A DNA stretch of 64,000 bases from an uncultured Pseudomonadota bacterium (GCA_903879335.1 CAIRLC010000018.1:1-64000); one strand, 5' to 3'. Positions 52,501 through 62,901 are shown, numbered from the stretch's first letter. Program-made: numbers and translations. The notes: generated by a model from the sequence alone, not told the origin.

Positions 52501-55086
52501 TCAAATCACCCATTCCACTGCCGGTTCACGCAAGTTGTAGCGCGAACTCATGGCATGACCATACGCACCGGCCGTCGCGATCAATACGACATCGCCCTCA
52601 AAACTCTCCGGCAACGTACGTTCATGACCCAAGACGTCACCGGACTCGCAAATCGGTCCAACCACGTCGTAGATCACGGCAGACGGCTCACCGAGACGGG
52701 TCAAATTCACGATGTCATGATGCGCGCCGTACAGCGCTGGACGTATCAGCGAATTCATGCCCGTCGCAACGCCGAGGTACTGTTTCGCGCCCTTGCCCTT
52801 GATCTGGGTCACGCGCGCCAACAAGACACCGGCATTCGCAACAAGATACCGACCGGGTTCAATCCAAATCGTAAAGCGCGGGTGCGTCTCTCGGAACGCG
52901 AGTAGCCCTCGGCCGACCGCGTCGAGATCAATCGGACGCCGGCTGGCTTTATCGGGGACGCCGAATCCACCGCCAAGATCAAGCACCCGCACGTCGGTAA
53001 AGCGCTCGGCAAGCGAGGCGAGTGTCTCTGCGACATCTAACCAGTTATTGCTGGCGAAGATACCGCTGCCGGTATGGGCGTGCAGACCCACGACACGGGC
53101 ACCGGCCGCCGTCACCAACCGCTCCAGTTCATCGATTTCAAATAGCGGAACGCCGAACTTCGAATTCACGCCCGCGGTACGCACGTGGCGGTGATGCCCA
53201 TGACCCTGACCGGTGTCGATGCGCACGAAGATGTCTCGACCCGCGAATAGCGTCGGCCACTCACGCAAGCAGTGCAGATTGTCGAGTGCAACCGTCAGTC
53301 CTTCGTTCACAGCCCAGGCATACTCATGCCGTGGCGCGAAGTTCGGGGTGTAGAGCACGTGCGCAAGGTCCAGATCCGGCACCGCCGCCCGCAAGTGCGC
53401 GACCTCTCCGGGCGACACGCAGTCGAAGCCCACTCCTGCAGCGGCCAACGCTCGCAGCAGTTCCGGGTGCGGATTCGCCTTCATGGCGTAATGCACTTCA
53501 TCGACGCCGGCGAGAGACGTCAGCTCACTGGCTGCTGACTGGACGGTTGCCAGGTCATAGACATAAGCCGAATCCGCATCACCCAAGACCTTGAGCAACG
53601 CGTCGCGGCGCTGACTCCACCACGGCGCGACCCTCGCGGGCTGGGTGTCAGGATCCTGCAACTCGGTCCACGTCGGCCCAAGGACACGATCGTTAACGGC
53701 CGCGCGGATCAGCAATTCATGTAAGGCTGCGACCAAACGATCGCCCTGTGCCTCATCAATCACGAAGGTGAAGTTGAGATCGTTGGCGGCTTGGCTGACG
53801 AGGTAAATGCGTTCCTCTTCAAAGAGACTCAGCGCGTCGCCCAACTCATGCAGGATGCCGCGGATATTCCGGCCCAATAACGAGAGCGCGGCACAAGGAC
53901 CGATCACCTCAGTCCGGCCGAGCGGCGCCAAGGCCTGCAGCAAGCCATCAATCGCGGCTGCATCGAGCGTATTGGCGGCCGGATCCAAGGTCACCGTGAC
54001 GTTCGTCTCGGAGGTCGAGACGAGGTCAACCGACAGGCCGCGCGCCTTGAAGACTTGGAAGACATCGGCGAGGTAACCGACCTGATGCCACATCCCGGGG
54101 CTTTCCATCGAGATCAGCGTGATGCCCTTTTTCAAGGCAATCGCTTTCACCTGCGCCGCATCCCCGCCATCCGGATGCGCACTGATGTGCGTACCCTCAA
54201 CTTCTGGGGTTTGCGTCGCGTAAACGTACAACGGAATGTTGTACTGCTTGACCGGCATGATGCAGCGCGGATGTAACACTTTGGCGCCCGACGAGGCGAT
54301 TTCCTGCGCTTCGTCGTAATGCAATTCCCGCAACAGACGCGCGTTCGGCACGCCCTTCGGATTGGCACTGAACATGCCGGGTACGTCGGTCCAAATTTCC
54401 AAGCGCGCAGCACGCAGCTTGGCCGCGAAATACGCGCCCGAGGTATCCGAACCGCCGCGACCGAGCAGCACGGTGTTGCCGCGCTCATCCGCGGCGATAA
54501 AACCCTGGCTCAAATACACTCGGCCCGGCGCAGAGATTTGCGCAATGAAGGCCTCGTCGGGTGTGTAATCACAGGTCGCCGACAGGATGCGGGCCTTTTC
54601 AGAGGCGCCGGTATTCTCGTCCGCCCGAAGTACAGCACGGGCATCGAGCCATTCGACCTCGAGGTCTTGCGTGGCGAGCCAAGCCGCTCCGAGTTCGGTG
54701 GCCATCAGTTCGCCCGTGGCCATCACCCGGGCGCGTACGCGGTCGGAGATCTCTTTGACCAGCGAGATACCGATCGCGATCTGGCCCAACTCGTCCAAAT
54801 GCCGTTGCACGCGGGGCGGCAGCGGCATACCCAGTTCGCTCGCCAAGGTTTGATGACGCGCGGCAATCGCCTGGAGCGCCTCGGCCGGGTCCCCCTTAGC
54901 GGCGACTGCGAGTAATGCCTCTAAGCGGTCGGTGATGCCCGAGAGCGCAGAGTGCACCACGACCGGATTGAGTCCCTGCGCCAGGCGACGGCGCACCACA
55001 TCGCGAATACTGCGCCAGTTAGCCGCCGTGGACACGCTCGTGCCACCGAACTTAAGGACAACGAATCGAGGGGTTTGGCTTGGCAT
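52501..55086 (-). CDS. Bifunctional aspartate kinase / diaminopimelate decarboxylase (LysC-LysA fusion)
   Basis: 861 residues in two enzymes. Residues 1 to about 455 are a lysine-type aspartokinase: KFGGTSV at 12-18, [16 protein letters not shown], and ACT repeats ([12 protein letters not shown]... [16 protein letters not shown]). After a short linker, about 480-861 is a fold-type III PLP decarboxylase: [12 protein letters not shown] with the PLP lysine, [27 protein letters not shown] and ICESGDVLG. The first and last steps of lysine synthesis are thus in one chain. Such fusions are known from Xanthomonadaceae relatives. asd, the second step, follows in the same transcript. Confidence 0.96.
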   Translation of the reverse strand: MPSQTPRFVVLKFGGTSVSTAANWRSIRDVVRRRLAQGLNPVVVHSALSGITDRLEALLAVAAKGDPAEALQAIAARHQTLASELGMPLPPRVQRHLDELGQIAIGISLVKEISDRVRARVMATGELMATELGAAWLATQDLEVEWLDARAVLRADENTGASEKARILSATCDYTPDEAFIAQISAPGRVYLSQGFIAADERGNTVLLGRGGSDTSGAYFAAKLRAARLEIWTDVPGMFSANPKGVPNARLLRELHYDEAQEIASSGAKVLHPRCIMPVKQYNIPLYVYATQTPEVEGTHISAHPDGGDAAQVKAIALKKGITLISMESPGMWHQVGYLADVFQVFKARGLSVDLVSTSETNVTVTLDPAANTLDAAAIDGLLQALAPLGRTEVIGPCAALSLLGRNIRGILHELGDALSLFEEERIYLVSQAANDLNFTFVIDEAQGDRLVAALHELLIRAAVNDRVLGPTWTELQDPDTQPARVAPWWSQRRDALLKVLGDADSAYVYDLATVQSAASELTSLAGVDEVHYAMKANPHPELLRALAAAGVGFDCVSPGEVAHLRAAVPDLDLAHVLYTPNFAPRHEYAWAVNEGLTVALDNLHCLREWPTLFAGRDIFVRIDTGQGHGHHRHVRTAGVNSKFGVPLFEIDELERLVTAAGARVVGLHAHTGSGIFASNNWLDVAETLASLAERFTDVRVLDLGGGFGVPDKASRRPIDLDAVGRGLLAFRETHPRFTIWIEPGRYLVANAGVLLARVTQIKGKGAKQYLGVATGMNSLIRPALYGAHHDIVNLTRLGEPSAVIYDVVGPICESGDVLGHERTLPESFEGDVVLIATAGAYGHAMSSRYNLREPAVEWVI

Positions 55087-55118
55087 CTGAATTTACAGCC
55101 CTGACGGGCGATTGAGCT

Positions 55119-55147
55119 TAAAAGGCGCGCCCGGCTGCCGGTGCGCG
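55119..55147 (-). terminator. Possible terminator between the PA3496-type gene and lysC-lysA
   Basis: On the minus strand CGCGC and CCGG pair with CCGG and GCGCG around a three-base loop with one bulged A, then CCTTTTAAG. The stem is strong with a four-base U-tract. It would sit in the leader of the lysC-lysA mRNA. Confidence 0.5.
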
Positions 55148-55174
55148 GGCGGACTGAGGACTCACGAAGCCGAC

Positions 55175-55390
55175 TTAGAGGTCGTCTTCGAAGTCCTCGA
55201 GCTCTTTTTTCAGGCGACGTTCGGCAAGCACATCCTCGAGCTTGCTCCACGCGGCCTTGCCTTTTTTGCCGGGCTGGGCTTTCTTTCGATCGACACGATC
55301 GATGAGGCGATCATAGTCTGGCTCCTCGGCCTCGGCATCGGCGAGAAACTCCTCATCGAGTTCGAAGTGCTCGTCGTCCCGTTCCATCAT
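55175..55390 (-). CDS. PA3496-family small protein
   Basis: The 71-residue, very charged protein has an acidic first half (DDEHFELDEEFLADAEAEEPDYD) and then KAAWSKLEDVLAERRLKKELEDFEDDL. The W.+LE...E.++L+KEL.DF.DD pattern at the C-terminus is that of the PA3496 family (putative envelope-integrity protein). No membrane part or signal is seen. Two successive ATG codons are possible starts. Confidence 0.78.
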   Translation of the reverse strand: MMERDDEHFELDEEFLADAEAEEPDYDRLIDRVDRKKAQPGKKGKAAWSKLEDVLAERRLKKELEDFEDDL

Positions 55391-55571
55391 GCTCAGACCG
55401 CCTGAAAACCTCGTTAAATCAAGGACATGTAAAGTGTCCAGCCTTTCGGCGCCACCGCACTATACAGAAAAGGCGGCCAACTGCAACTGCGCAGGTGCGT
55501 ATTTCTTTCAGGAAACGCAAATAGCCGCTCAGGCCACCGGTTGCCCCGTCACGAAAAAAGGCGGCTCAGGA

Positions 55572-55838
55572 TCAGTTTTGGCCCTGACACGTGCGCAGGC
55601 ACAAGTCGTAGTTGGTGTCGCACTGATGCTGTTTCGCCGTGTCCTTGCCCGCCTCGATCGAGCATTTGTCCGAGGCTGCATCACACGCCGAATCACATTT
55701 GTCATCGGTCATGGGTCGGGCGAGCGACATCGTTGGATCGGCCGGCAGGGCTCGTCCAGCCGCCATCGCGGCGGCACCCGTCAATACGCTAACCCCTACG
55801 AGAATCATGGCTGTCAGGCCACGCACGCTGTTCGTCAT
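55572..55838 (-). CDS. Small secreted Cys-rich protein
   Basis: This 88-residue protein has a signal peptide (about 1-27, ending AMAA) and a mature part with six cysteines in the order C-x3-C-x5-C, then C-x6-C-x3-C (DKCDSACDAASDKC and QCDTNYDLCLRTC). This spacing suggests a helical hairpin tied by disulphides. I do not recognise a named family. ATG at 55838 follows GAGG by nine bases. It is monocistronic. Confidence 0.72.
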   Translation of the reverse strand: MTNSVRGLTAMILVGVSVLTGAAAMAAGRALPADPTMSLARPMTDDKCDSACDAASDKCSIEAGKDTAKQHQCDTNYDLCLRTCQGQN

Positions 55839-56056
55839 TGTTTGAGTCCTCACAAGGCGCCCCCAGACTGCGGAGACACATCTGCACGCCCGATATTGCG
55901 ACGAGGCCGCGCGGCTTGCAACGGCGATATCGGGCGACGGCGAAAGCCGCGGGCCCGAACACCGCGTGCACCTTGACGGATTGCGCAGACACGAACCCCA
56001 CGATCAACGCACAATGCGCCGTTGAACCCCTGTGCCGTCATTCGATTGTCGACCCC

Positions 56057-56857
56057 ATGAGCGCTCTGACCCAAAAAATTTCGCCGATCCTATTCGCAGC
56101 CCTCGTCACCTGGTTCGCCGCTGTCGGGGCCGAGCCCAGCGCCCTGTGCACCGACCGTCCAACAAAATCGACGGGCACCTGCACGGCCGACTCTGGCCAC
56201 CTGCAGGTCGAATCCGATCTGGTCAGCTACACCCGCTCAACGCAGGGCGACATCACCGCGACCACCTGGGTCTTGCTGAATCCCACCGTCAAATACGGCC
56301 TGAGCGACACCTTGGATGCGGAAGCCAGCGCGGCTCTCGCCGTCGAATCCCGCACGTCGGGTGGAGCGAGCAGCGATTCCCTCGCGGGTGTGGGCGACCT
56401 CTATCTGAAGCTCAAGCAGCGTTTCACCCTGACAGACGCGGTGGATCTCGCCCTTATGCCCGTGATCAAACTGCCCACCGCCCGCCATGGACTGGGCAAC
56501 GGGGCGGTCGAATTCGGGCTGCTCGCGCCGGTCGTGATGCGCCTGAATGACGATTGGAGCATCAATTTGAGCCCGGAGATTGATCGGTTGCGCAATCAAT
56601 CGGGGGCCGGGTATCACACGGCCACGGCCCAACTCGTTAATCTGGGACGCGCCCTGCCCCATGATTTTTCGATCTCCTTCGAATGGTGGAGCGCTTGGGA
56701 TCAGGACCCGAATGCTCCATCACGCCAGGCATCACTCGACGTTGGGCTTGCCTGGTTGGCGAGTCGAAATGTGCAGTTCGACTTGGGCGTCAATCGCGGC
56801 CTCAACGCCGCCACGCCGCAGATTCAAGCCTATTTGGGTGTGGCCAAACGGTATTGA
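56057..56857 (+). CDS. Outer-membrane transporter-like protein (Phenol_MetA_deg type)
   Basis: The 266-residue protein has a signal peptide (about 1-24) followed by CTDRPTKSTGTCTADSGHLQVESDLV, then alternating barrel strands (NPTVKYGLSDTLDAEAS, GVGDLYLKLKQRF, LMPVIKLPTA, GAVEFGLLAPV) to a C-terminal LGVAKRY. This is the pattern of the MetA-pathway of phenol degradation family, outer-membrane proteins of mostly unknown cargo. I start at the ATG before the signal peptide and not at an earlier in-frame ATG at 55838. Confidence 0.8.
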   Translation: MSALTQKISPILFAALVTWFAAVGAEPSALCTDRPTKSTGTCTADSGHLQVESDLVSYTRSTQGDITATTWVLLNPTVKYGLSDTLDAEASAALAVESRTSGGASSDSLAGVGDLYLKLKQRFTLTDAVDLALMPVIKLPTARHGLGNGAVEFGLLAPVVMRLNDDWSINLSPEIDRLRNQSGAGYHTATAQLVNLGRALPHDFSISFEWWSAWDQDPNAPSRQASLDVGLAWLASRNVQFDLGVNRGLNAATPQIQAYLGVAKRY

Positions 56858-57112
56858 CGTGCGGCGCGGCGTCGTCGCTGAGGTGACGGGCTCCGCGCCT
56901 CGGTGTAGCCACACCGAGTTACCCGTCTAGCCAGAGGGGAGCACCTGGCGGGCGAACCTGCCATGGTTGCGGGATGGACTCTGTAGGCCTGCAGCACCTC
57001 CTCAGCCGATGGCTCTGACGAGTCAGCCCTGAACCCTGAAAATATTTTCACATTGTCTCGCCTCCGCACCCGGGTGAAGATTTGGGGCACTGACATTGAG
57101 AGGGGCGCTGAC

Positions 57113-59800
57113 GTGAACCGACTTTTCCATGCCTTGTGGATTGCGCTCTGCGCGACCTGCGTGCTGTCTGGCTGTGGTGGCGGTGGTGGTGGCGCCAGCC
57201 AACCCGCCCCGACGCCGCCCACGACCATCAGTTTTGGGGACGCCACCGCCCTGTGGGTCGCACAAGGTACGATCGTCTGGCCCGGTGCGAGCGCAGGGCA
57301 CACCTATAAGCTCGTCTCTGCCGCGAACGCCGGTCTCGTGATCAAATCCGACGGCACGATCACCGGCAGCGACTCGAGCGTTGATCTGGGCACTCCGGGA
57401 TCAATTCCATCGTCGATCGCCGCGAAATACCCCCAGTTATCCGGCGCCATTGCCTTCACCGTGCCCCAAGCCACGGTGCAAAACGTGAAAGCCCTACTCA
57501 AAACCCAATTGGTGGTGGTCGACCTGAACGGCACCTCCGTCGTCAAAGCCACCCACCTGCAACTGCAGGGCGTACTCGACGACACCTACGCCAATGCCGC
57601 CCAATCGGTTGCGCTGGGACCCGTGTTCAATGCCGGCGTGCCCACCTTCCGACTCTGGGCGCCAACCGCACAAAGCGTGTCTATCGTCATCAATGGCGTC
57701 AGCAGCGCCATGAGCGAAGACTCCAATACCGGCATCTGGTCGTTCATCGGGTCAGCCGCCATGCAAAACACGGCCACTTATAACTACGTCATCAAAGTGT
57801 ATGCACGCACCGATGGCCTGAGTGTGAGGACCTACACCACGACCGACCCGTACGCGACTGGCGTCGATGTTTACTCTGGCGCATCCAGTCCGTCGCAACA
57901 CGCCGTGGCGATCGATCTGGACAGTGCAGCCACCTATCCAGCGGACTGGGCGACGCAAGCCGCCCCGCGCGTCAGCCATGCTGCAGACGTGGTGCTCTAC
58001 GAGTTGCACCTGCGCGACTTCTCGGCCAACGACAGCTCAGTACCCGCAGAGGATCGCGGCAAGTTCCTCGCCTTTACCCACCCCGGTTCCACCGGCATGC
58101 AACACCTGCAAGCCTTGGCTCAAGCCGGCGTCAGTCATGTCCATTTATTACCCGTATTCGACATCGGCTCAGTTCCGGACACCGGATGCACGACGCCTTC
58201 GATTAGCAATACCGATCCGGTCTCTCAGGCCCCGCAATCAACCGTCGCCGCCACAGCCGGCACCGACTGTTACAACTGGGGTTATGACCCGCGTCATTTT
58301 GGCGTGCCGACCGGCGCCTATTCCAGTGACGGTACGGCGATGGCTCGCGTGCGGGACTTCCGCGAAATGGTGATCGGTTTACACAACCTTGGGCTAGGCG
58401 TCGTGATGGACGTCGTCTATAACCACATGTACTCCAACAACCTAGACCAGGTGGTCCCGGGGTATTACTACCGATTAGACGCGACCGGCAAGATCACGAC
58501 CACGAGCTGCTGTTCCGACACGGCCACTGAATACGCCATGGCGGAAAAGTTGATGAACGACACGCTGGCGCGCTGGACCGCGGCCTATCGGGTCGACGGA
58601 TACCGCTTTGACGTTATGCAAAACATCCCGCTCGCAGCGATGCAGGACGCCAAAGCCAGCATTGAAGCGGCCGCTGCCGGTCGTTTCGTTTACCTCTATG
58701 GCGAAGGATTCCCCAATACCGAAAACTTCACGCAGGCCAATATCGGGCACCTCGGTGGCTCGCACATTGGCGCATTCAATTACTGGATACGCGACGCGGT
58801 GCGCGGCGGCGGACCGTTTGATAACGGCAACAGCCTGATCACCAATCAAGGTTTCATGAGTGGCCTCTGTTACGACGTGAACTCGACTGCAGGATCCACC
58901 TGCACGACGGCGATGCAGAGCGGACTGAACGCGGCGCAAAATGCGATTCGCGTATCGATGGCGGGTGCGGTATCAGCGTTCCCAGGCGCTGCCGGCATTG
59001 GTTTTAACGGCGCACCCGTTGCGTTTGCGACCAATCCTGACGAGGACGTCAACTACATCGCCTGTCACGACGGCCAGACGCTGTGGGATATCGCGCAATA
59101 CAAACACCCATCGAGCACCTCAACGGCGGACCGCGTACGCGCGCATGCAGTTGGACTTTCCACCGTGCTGCTCGGCCAGGGCGTCCCCTTCCTGATGGCG
59201 GGTGACGAACTCTTGCGTTCAAAAGCCTTCAGCGCCAACAGTTACAACTCAGGTGACTGGTTTAATCGCATCGACTGGACGATGACGAGCAACTATATCA
59301 ACGCCGGCAATCTGACGATGGGCCTGCCTTCGAGCGATCCGAACAGTGCGAACTGGGCCACGATGACACCGTTTCTGCAGAACCCCAGCGTCAATCCAGG
59401 CATGGCCGACATCACGCTCGTCAATGCCATGACGCTGGACCTGCTCGCCATCCGCAGCAGCACCTCGATGTTCCGTCTGCGCAGTGCCGCAGACATCGCG
59501 CAGTGCGTAAGCTTCCCGGACTTCGCGGCGCCCGTGAATGGCCTGATCGTGATGCGCATCGACGCCCAAGGCGCGGATGGCCGGGCCTGTGGTGACCAGC
59601 GCTTCAGTCACGTCGTGGTCCTCGTCAACGCCAATAAAGTCACCCAGACCTACCCGATCAGTAGCCTCGCAAACGCCCCCATGAGTCTGCACCCCGTGCA
59701 AGTCGCGGGACTGGATGCCACCGTCAAAGGGGCTCGCTTTGACAGTCCGACCGGCAGTTTCACGGTACCGGCACGCACCACGGCCGTGTTCGTCCAGTAA
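57113..59800 (+). CDS. Pullulanase-type GH13 lipoprotein
   Basis: The 895-residue protein starts at GTG behind AGGGG. The lipobox ends VLSGC (about residue 27) followed by a glycine run, so it is a lipoprotein. An N-terminal beta-domain precedes a CBM48-type module (PTFRLWAPTAQSVSIVING) and a GH13 barrel: VYNHMY, the nucleophile Asp in YRVDGYRFDVM, YLYGEGF with the acid Glu, and the starch-debranching signature YNWGYDPRHFGVPTGAYS. It should cut alpha-1,6 bonds in starch, glycogen or pullulan at the cell surface, and may be a client of the type II system encoded in this window. Confidence 0.92.
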   Translation: MNRLFHALWIALCATCVLSGCGGGGGGASQPAPTPPTTISFGDATALWVAQGTIVWPGASAGHTYKLVSAANAGLVIKSDGTITGSDSSVDLGTPGSIPSSIAAKYPQLSGAIAFTVPQATVQNVKALLKTQLVVVDLNGTSVVKATHLQLQGVLDDTYANAAQSVALGPVFNAGVPTFRLWAPTAQSVSIVINGVSSAMSEDSNTGIWSFIGSAAMQNTATYNYVIKVYARTDGLSVRTYTTTDPYATGVDVYSGASSPSQHAVAIDLDSAATYPADWATQAAPRVSHAADVVLYELHLRDFSANDSSVPAEDRGKFLAFTHPGSTGMQHLQALAQAGVSHVHLLPVFDIGSVPDTGCTTPSISNTDPVSQAPQSTVAATAGTDCYNWGYDPRHFGVPTGAYSSDGTAMARVRDFREMVIGLHNLGLGVVMDVVYNHMYSNNLDQVVPGYYYRLDATGKITTTSCCSDTATEYAMAEKLMNDTLARWTAAYRVDGYRFDVMQNIPLAAMQDAKASIEAAAAGRFVYLYGEGFPNTENFTQANIGHLGGSHIGAFNYWIRDAVRGGGPFDNGNSLITNQGFMSGLCYDVNSTAGSTCTTAMQSGLNAAQNAIRVSMAGAVSAFPGAAGIGFNGAPVAFATNPDEDVNYIACHDGQTLWDIAQYKHPSSTSTADRVRAHAVGLSTVLLGQGVPFLMAGDELLRSKAFSANSYNSGDWFNRIDWTMTSNYINAGNLTMGLPSSDPNSANWATMTPFLQNPSVNPGMADITLVNAMTLDLLAIRSSTSMFRLRSAADIAQCVSFPDFAAPVNGLIVMRIDAQGADGRACGDQRFSHVVVLVNANKVTQTYPISSLANAPMSLHPVQVAGLDATVKGARFDSPTGSFTVPARTTAVFVQ

Positions 59801-59810
59801 CGGGACCGCA

Positions 59811-59832
59811 GGGGAGGCCTCACCGCCTCCCC
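59811..59832 (+). terminator. Hairpin after the pullulanase gene
   Basis: An eight-base stem GGGGAGGC/GCCTCCCC with a six-base loop, ten bases after the stop. There is no U-tract, so this is a weak call. Confidence 0.4.
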
Positions 59833-59920
59833 AGCCGCGCTCGCGAGGCGATACGGACCTTGCCGTGGGGCGCTGAGTCCCCTAGCCTCAGTCACACAAT
59901 CCAGATTTGAAGGTCCGCGC

Positions 59921-61204
59921 ATGCTACCTGCCCTCTTGTTTGCTTCGCTGCTCGGCAACACGTTCATGCATCCGACGCCCACGCCTAAAGCTGAGCTGCC
60001 AGCCGCGGTGTATCGGGCACGGCGCGAGCGCCTGATGCAGAAGCTCGGGGGCTGTGCTGCTTTGATCTCCGCGCAAGGGGAAGTCTCGGGGGTCACGGAG
60101 GATTTTCGGCAAGATGGCGACTTTTACTGGTTAACCGGCGTGAACGAGCCCGGCGCACACCTCGTCCTAGCACCCCAATCACCGTACCGGAAAGTCACCT
60201 TATTTCTGAAAGCCCGCGATCCTGAGGCCGAGCGTTGGACTGGACCGCGCGAGGCGATCTCCCCCGATCTCATCGACAAATACGGGGTTGATGTCGTCCG
60301 CCGCGGCAGTCCTGACAATGCGCTCGCCATGGCGGCCCAACACCACGACTGTCTCGCCATCATCGCGCCCGGTTCTGGTTCTGCTGAAGAACGCAGCGAC
60401 GCTGCGCTGACCCAGAAGATCGCTGGACGTTTTGGCATCAAGACGGAGTATCGACGTGGGGTGCTCGCTGAACTGCGATCAGCACACGACGCGCCAGAAT
60501 TAGAGCGCATGCAACGCGCCATCGCGATCACCGCGCTGGGCCACGAGGCCGCAGCGCGTGCCACGGTTGCTGGCGTGTCTGAGCGTGATGTGCAGACTCA
60601 ACTGGAGTACGCGTTTTTTGCCGCGGGCGCCACGGGACTTTCGTACCCGTCGATCGTCGGCAGTGGGCCGAATGGCGCGGTATTGCACTGGGATCAAAAT
60701 TCCCGCGTCTTAGGTGATGGCGATCTCGTCGTGATTGATGCCGCCGCCGAGTACGGGCGCTATGCCGCCGACGTGACCCGGACCTATCCCGTATCCGGGC
60801 ATTTCACGCCCGCCCAGGCGAAGGTTTACCGGGCTGTCTATCAGGCCCAAGAAGACATCTTCGCCGCCATTAAACCCGGCGTCTCAATGGCCGAATTGCA
60901 GCATGTCGCTGAGGAGTCCTTGCGCCGTTCCGGCTACCTGGCCGCCTTCATCCACGGCTTTGGTCACTTCGTCGGACTGGACGTGCACGACGCCGGGGAT
61001 GCCGAAAAGCCCATCCCGGTGGGCGCCGTGTTCACGGTTGAACCCGGCGTCTACTTGCCGAGCGAAGGCTTTGGAGTCCGCATTGAGGACGAAGTCCAGA
61101 TGACCGACTCCGGCTACGTCGTCTTGACGCGGGCGATTCCTCGTAAGCTTGAGGACGTCGAAGCCTGGGTGCAACGAGCGCGTCGGTCACCGAGCGGTCA
61201 CTGA
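59921..61204 (+). CDS. Xaa-Pro aminopeptidase (M24B)
   Basis: The 427-residue peptidase has the aminopeptidase-P N-terminal domain (FRQDGDFYWLTGVNEPGAHLVL) and a pita-bread catalytic domain with the two-metal ligands: D in VVIDAAAEYGRYAADVTRTY, H in GFGHFVGLDVHD, E in FTVEPGVYL and E in VRIEDEV. The N-terminus is hydrophobic (LPALLFASLLGNTF) and might be a signal peptide, in contrast to cytosolic PepP. It removes N-terminal residues before proline. Confidence 0.92.
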   Translation: MLPALLFASLLGNTFMHPTPTPKAELPAAVYRARRERLMQKLGGCAALISAQGEVSGVTEDFRQDGDFYWLTGVNEPGAHLVLAPQSPYRKVTLFLKARDPEAERWTGPREAISPDLIDKYGVDVVRRGSPDNALAMAAQHHDCLAIIAPGSGSAEERSDAALTQKIAGRFGIKTEYRRGVLAELRSAHDAPELERMQRAIAITALGHEAAARATVAGVSERDVQTQLEYAFFAAGATGLSYPSIVGSGPNGAVLHWDQNSRVLGDGDLVVIDAAAEYGRYAADVTRTYPVSGHFTPAQAKVYRAVYQAQEDIFAAIKPGVSMAELQHVAEESLRRSGYLAAFIHGFGHFVGLDVHDAGDAEKPIPVGAVFTVEPGVYLPSEGFGVRIEDEVQMTDSGYVVLTRAIPRKLEDVEAWVQRARRSPSGH

Positions 61205-61205
61205 G

Positions 61206-62456
61206 GTGGTCTCACACCTTGACGGCCAGGCGGCGCTTGGGATTCTGGTCTTTATCGGACTCGCCATCCCATTCAGCACCGATTACCGGCGCATCCGTTG
61301 GTCACGCGTTGCGATGGCGGTTCTGTTGCAATTTGCGCTGTGTGGCGCCTTACTGCGCATCCCCATCATCATCCGCACACTCTCCGTCTTAAACACCGGG
61401 GTCGCTGCCGTGGGCGATGCGACCCGAGAAGGGACCTCCTTCGTTTTCGGTTACGTCGGTGGCGGCGCGCCGCCCTTCACGGTCACGGCGGGCACCAACA
61501 CCTTCGTGCTCGGCTTTCAAACACTGGCGCTGATTATCGTCATTTCAGCGCTCTCAGCCGTGCTGTGGCAATGGCGGATTTTGCCGCTGCTGATCGGTGC
61601 AATTGCGGGCTTTTTTCGGCGCGCCCTAGGCACCGGTGGGCCTGCGGGTTTTGCCGTGAGCGCGAATGTTTTCTTAGGCCAGGTCGAGGCACCATTGGTC
61701 GTCAGACCCTACCTGGCCTCGATGTCGCGCTACGAACTCTTACTGCTGATGACGGCCGGCATGAGCATGATCGCAGGTAGCGTCATGGTCTTGTACGCCA
61801 TCCTATTGGCGGGTCAGTTTCCGAATATGCCGGCGCATTTACTGACCAAATCGCTGATGTCGGTCCCCGCAGCGATCCTGTTCGCGCACATCCTGGTGCC
61901 GGAAGACCCGGACACCAGACCCTTACCGTCGCCTAGACCCTATCTCGGCACGGTGGATGCCCTCACGCGCGGCACCTCCGACGGGCTCATGATCTGGCTG
62001 AACGTGATCGCCATGCTGCTGGTGTTGGTTGCGCTCGTCGCCCTCGTGAATCGGGGCCTTGGATCTCTCCCCGTGGTCGCCGGCATACCCCTGTCTCTGG
62101 AACGTATTGCGGGCTGGGGCTTCACGCCCTTGGCCTGGCTCATGGGCATCGACTGGTCACAGGCGTCGATCACCGGCGAATATCTGGGGATCAAGACGGT
62201 GCTCAATGAATTCATCGCCTATCTCCGCTTGGCCGCGGCGCCGGTCGATGCGCTGGACCTGCGCACACGCCTGATCACGGTCTACGCGCTGTGCGGCTTT
62301 GCGAATTTCGCCAGCATGGGCATTCAGGTCACCGGGATCGCCGCCATGGCCCCCGAGCGCCGTGCTGATCTGGTCGAATTGGCGCCGCTCGCCTTATGGG
62401 CGGCTACACTGGCCTCGCTGATGACGGGCGCCGTCGTCGGTATAATCGGGGTCTGA
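61206..62456 (+). CDS. Concentrative nucleoside transporter (CNT/NupC family)
   Basis: This 416-residue protein with about ten membrane helices shows the CNT core: FVFGYVGGGAPPF, ANVFLGQVEAPLVVRPYL, a TAGMSMIAGSVMVLYAIL helix, the NEFIAY segment and ALCGFANFASMGIQVTG. It imports nucleosides with sodium or protons. GTG, one base after the pepP stop, is the likely start; the open frame upstream lies inside pepP. Confidence 0.92.
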   Translation: MVSHLDGQAALGILVFIGLAIPFSTDYRRIRWSRVAMAVLLQFALCGALLRIPIIIRTLSVLNTGVAAVGDATREGTSFVFGYVGGGAPPFTVTAGTNTFVLGFQTLALIIVISALSAVLWQWRILPLLIGAIAGFFRRALGTGGPAGFAVSANVFLGQVEAPLVVRPYLASMSRYELLLLMTAGMSMIAGSVMVLYAILLAGQFPNMPAHLLTKSLMSVPAAILFAHILVPEDPDTRPLPSPRPYLGTVDALTRGTSDGLMIWLNVIAMLLVLVALVALVNRGLGSLPVVAGIPLSLERIAGWGFTPLAWLMGIDWSQASITGEYLGIKTVLNEFIAYLRLAAAPVDALDLRTRLITVYALCGFANFASMGIQVTGIAAMAPERRADLVELAPLALWAATLASLMTGAVVGIIGV

Positions 62457-62479
62457 ACGAATGACGGGATACAGAACTG

Positions 62480-62818
62480 ATGGAACTTGACCTCCAAAGC
62501 AGCGCCGGAACCTCCATCTTGGTGGTGAGTGGACGCGTCAGCGCCGAAATGGCTGCAACGCTCAAGGACCGTCTATACGCGGAACTGAGCGAACACCGTT
62601 ATGCCCTCCTGCTTGATCTCTCACGGGTTGAATTCATGGGCAGTGCCGGTCTCGGGGCGCTCATTGCCGCCGTCAAGGAGGCCCGTTCACACGGTGGTGA
62701 ACTCGTGATCGCTGCGCCATCCGGCGTCGTGCAGACCTTGTTGAACGTCTCGGGTCTACTCGACTTTGTCCGTCATGCCCACACCATTGAGGCTGCAGCC
62801 GAGCTGTTGCAGGCATAA
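62480..62818 (+). CDS. STAS-domain anti-sigma factor antagonist-like protein
   Basis: This 112-residue single STAS domain has LDLQSSAGTSILVVSGRVSAEMAATLKDRL and the DLSRVEFMGSAGLGALIAAVK helix with Ser55, the position phosphorylated in SpoIIAA-type proteins. No anti-sigma kinase or phosphatase gene is beside it. It follows the nucleoside transporter by 23 bases and may share its transcript. Confidence 0.92.
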   Translation: MELDLQSSAGTSILVVSGRVSAEMAATLKDRLYAELSEHRYALLLDLSRVEFMGSAGLGALIAAVKEARSHGGELVIAAPSGVVQTLLNVSGLLDFVRHAHTIEAAAELLQA

Positions 62819-62865
62819 CCTCGGCGCGTGCTTTGACGGCGCGATCAATCGCCGAGGCAGACGCC

Positions 62866-62901
62866 AAAAAAGAACGGGGCCCTAAGGCCCCGTTCTTTTT
62901 G
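62866..62901. terminator. Bidirectional terminator between STAS gene and porin
   Basis: A 13-base perfect core stem (AAAGAACGGGGCC with its complement) and loop CTAA, extended by A/T pairs, giving U-tracts on both strands. Confidence 0.92.

Noticed and set aside
55087-55174. Lysine riboswitch before lysC-lysA
   Set aside because: The gap is under 90 bases and shows only a simple GC hairpin, far too short for the L-box aptamer.
56858-57112. Possible structured RNA before the pullulanase gene
   Set aside because: There is a perfect CTCGGTGT/ACACCGAG hairpin and GC-rich repeats, but no known riboswitch core could be matched.
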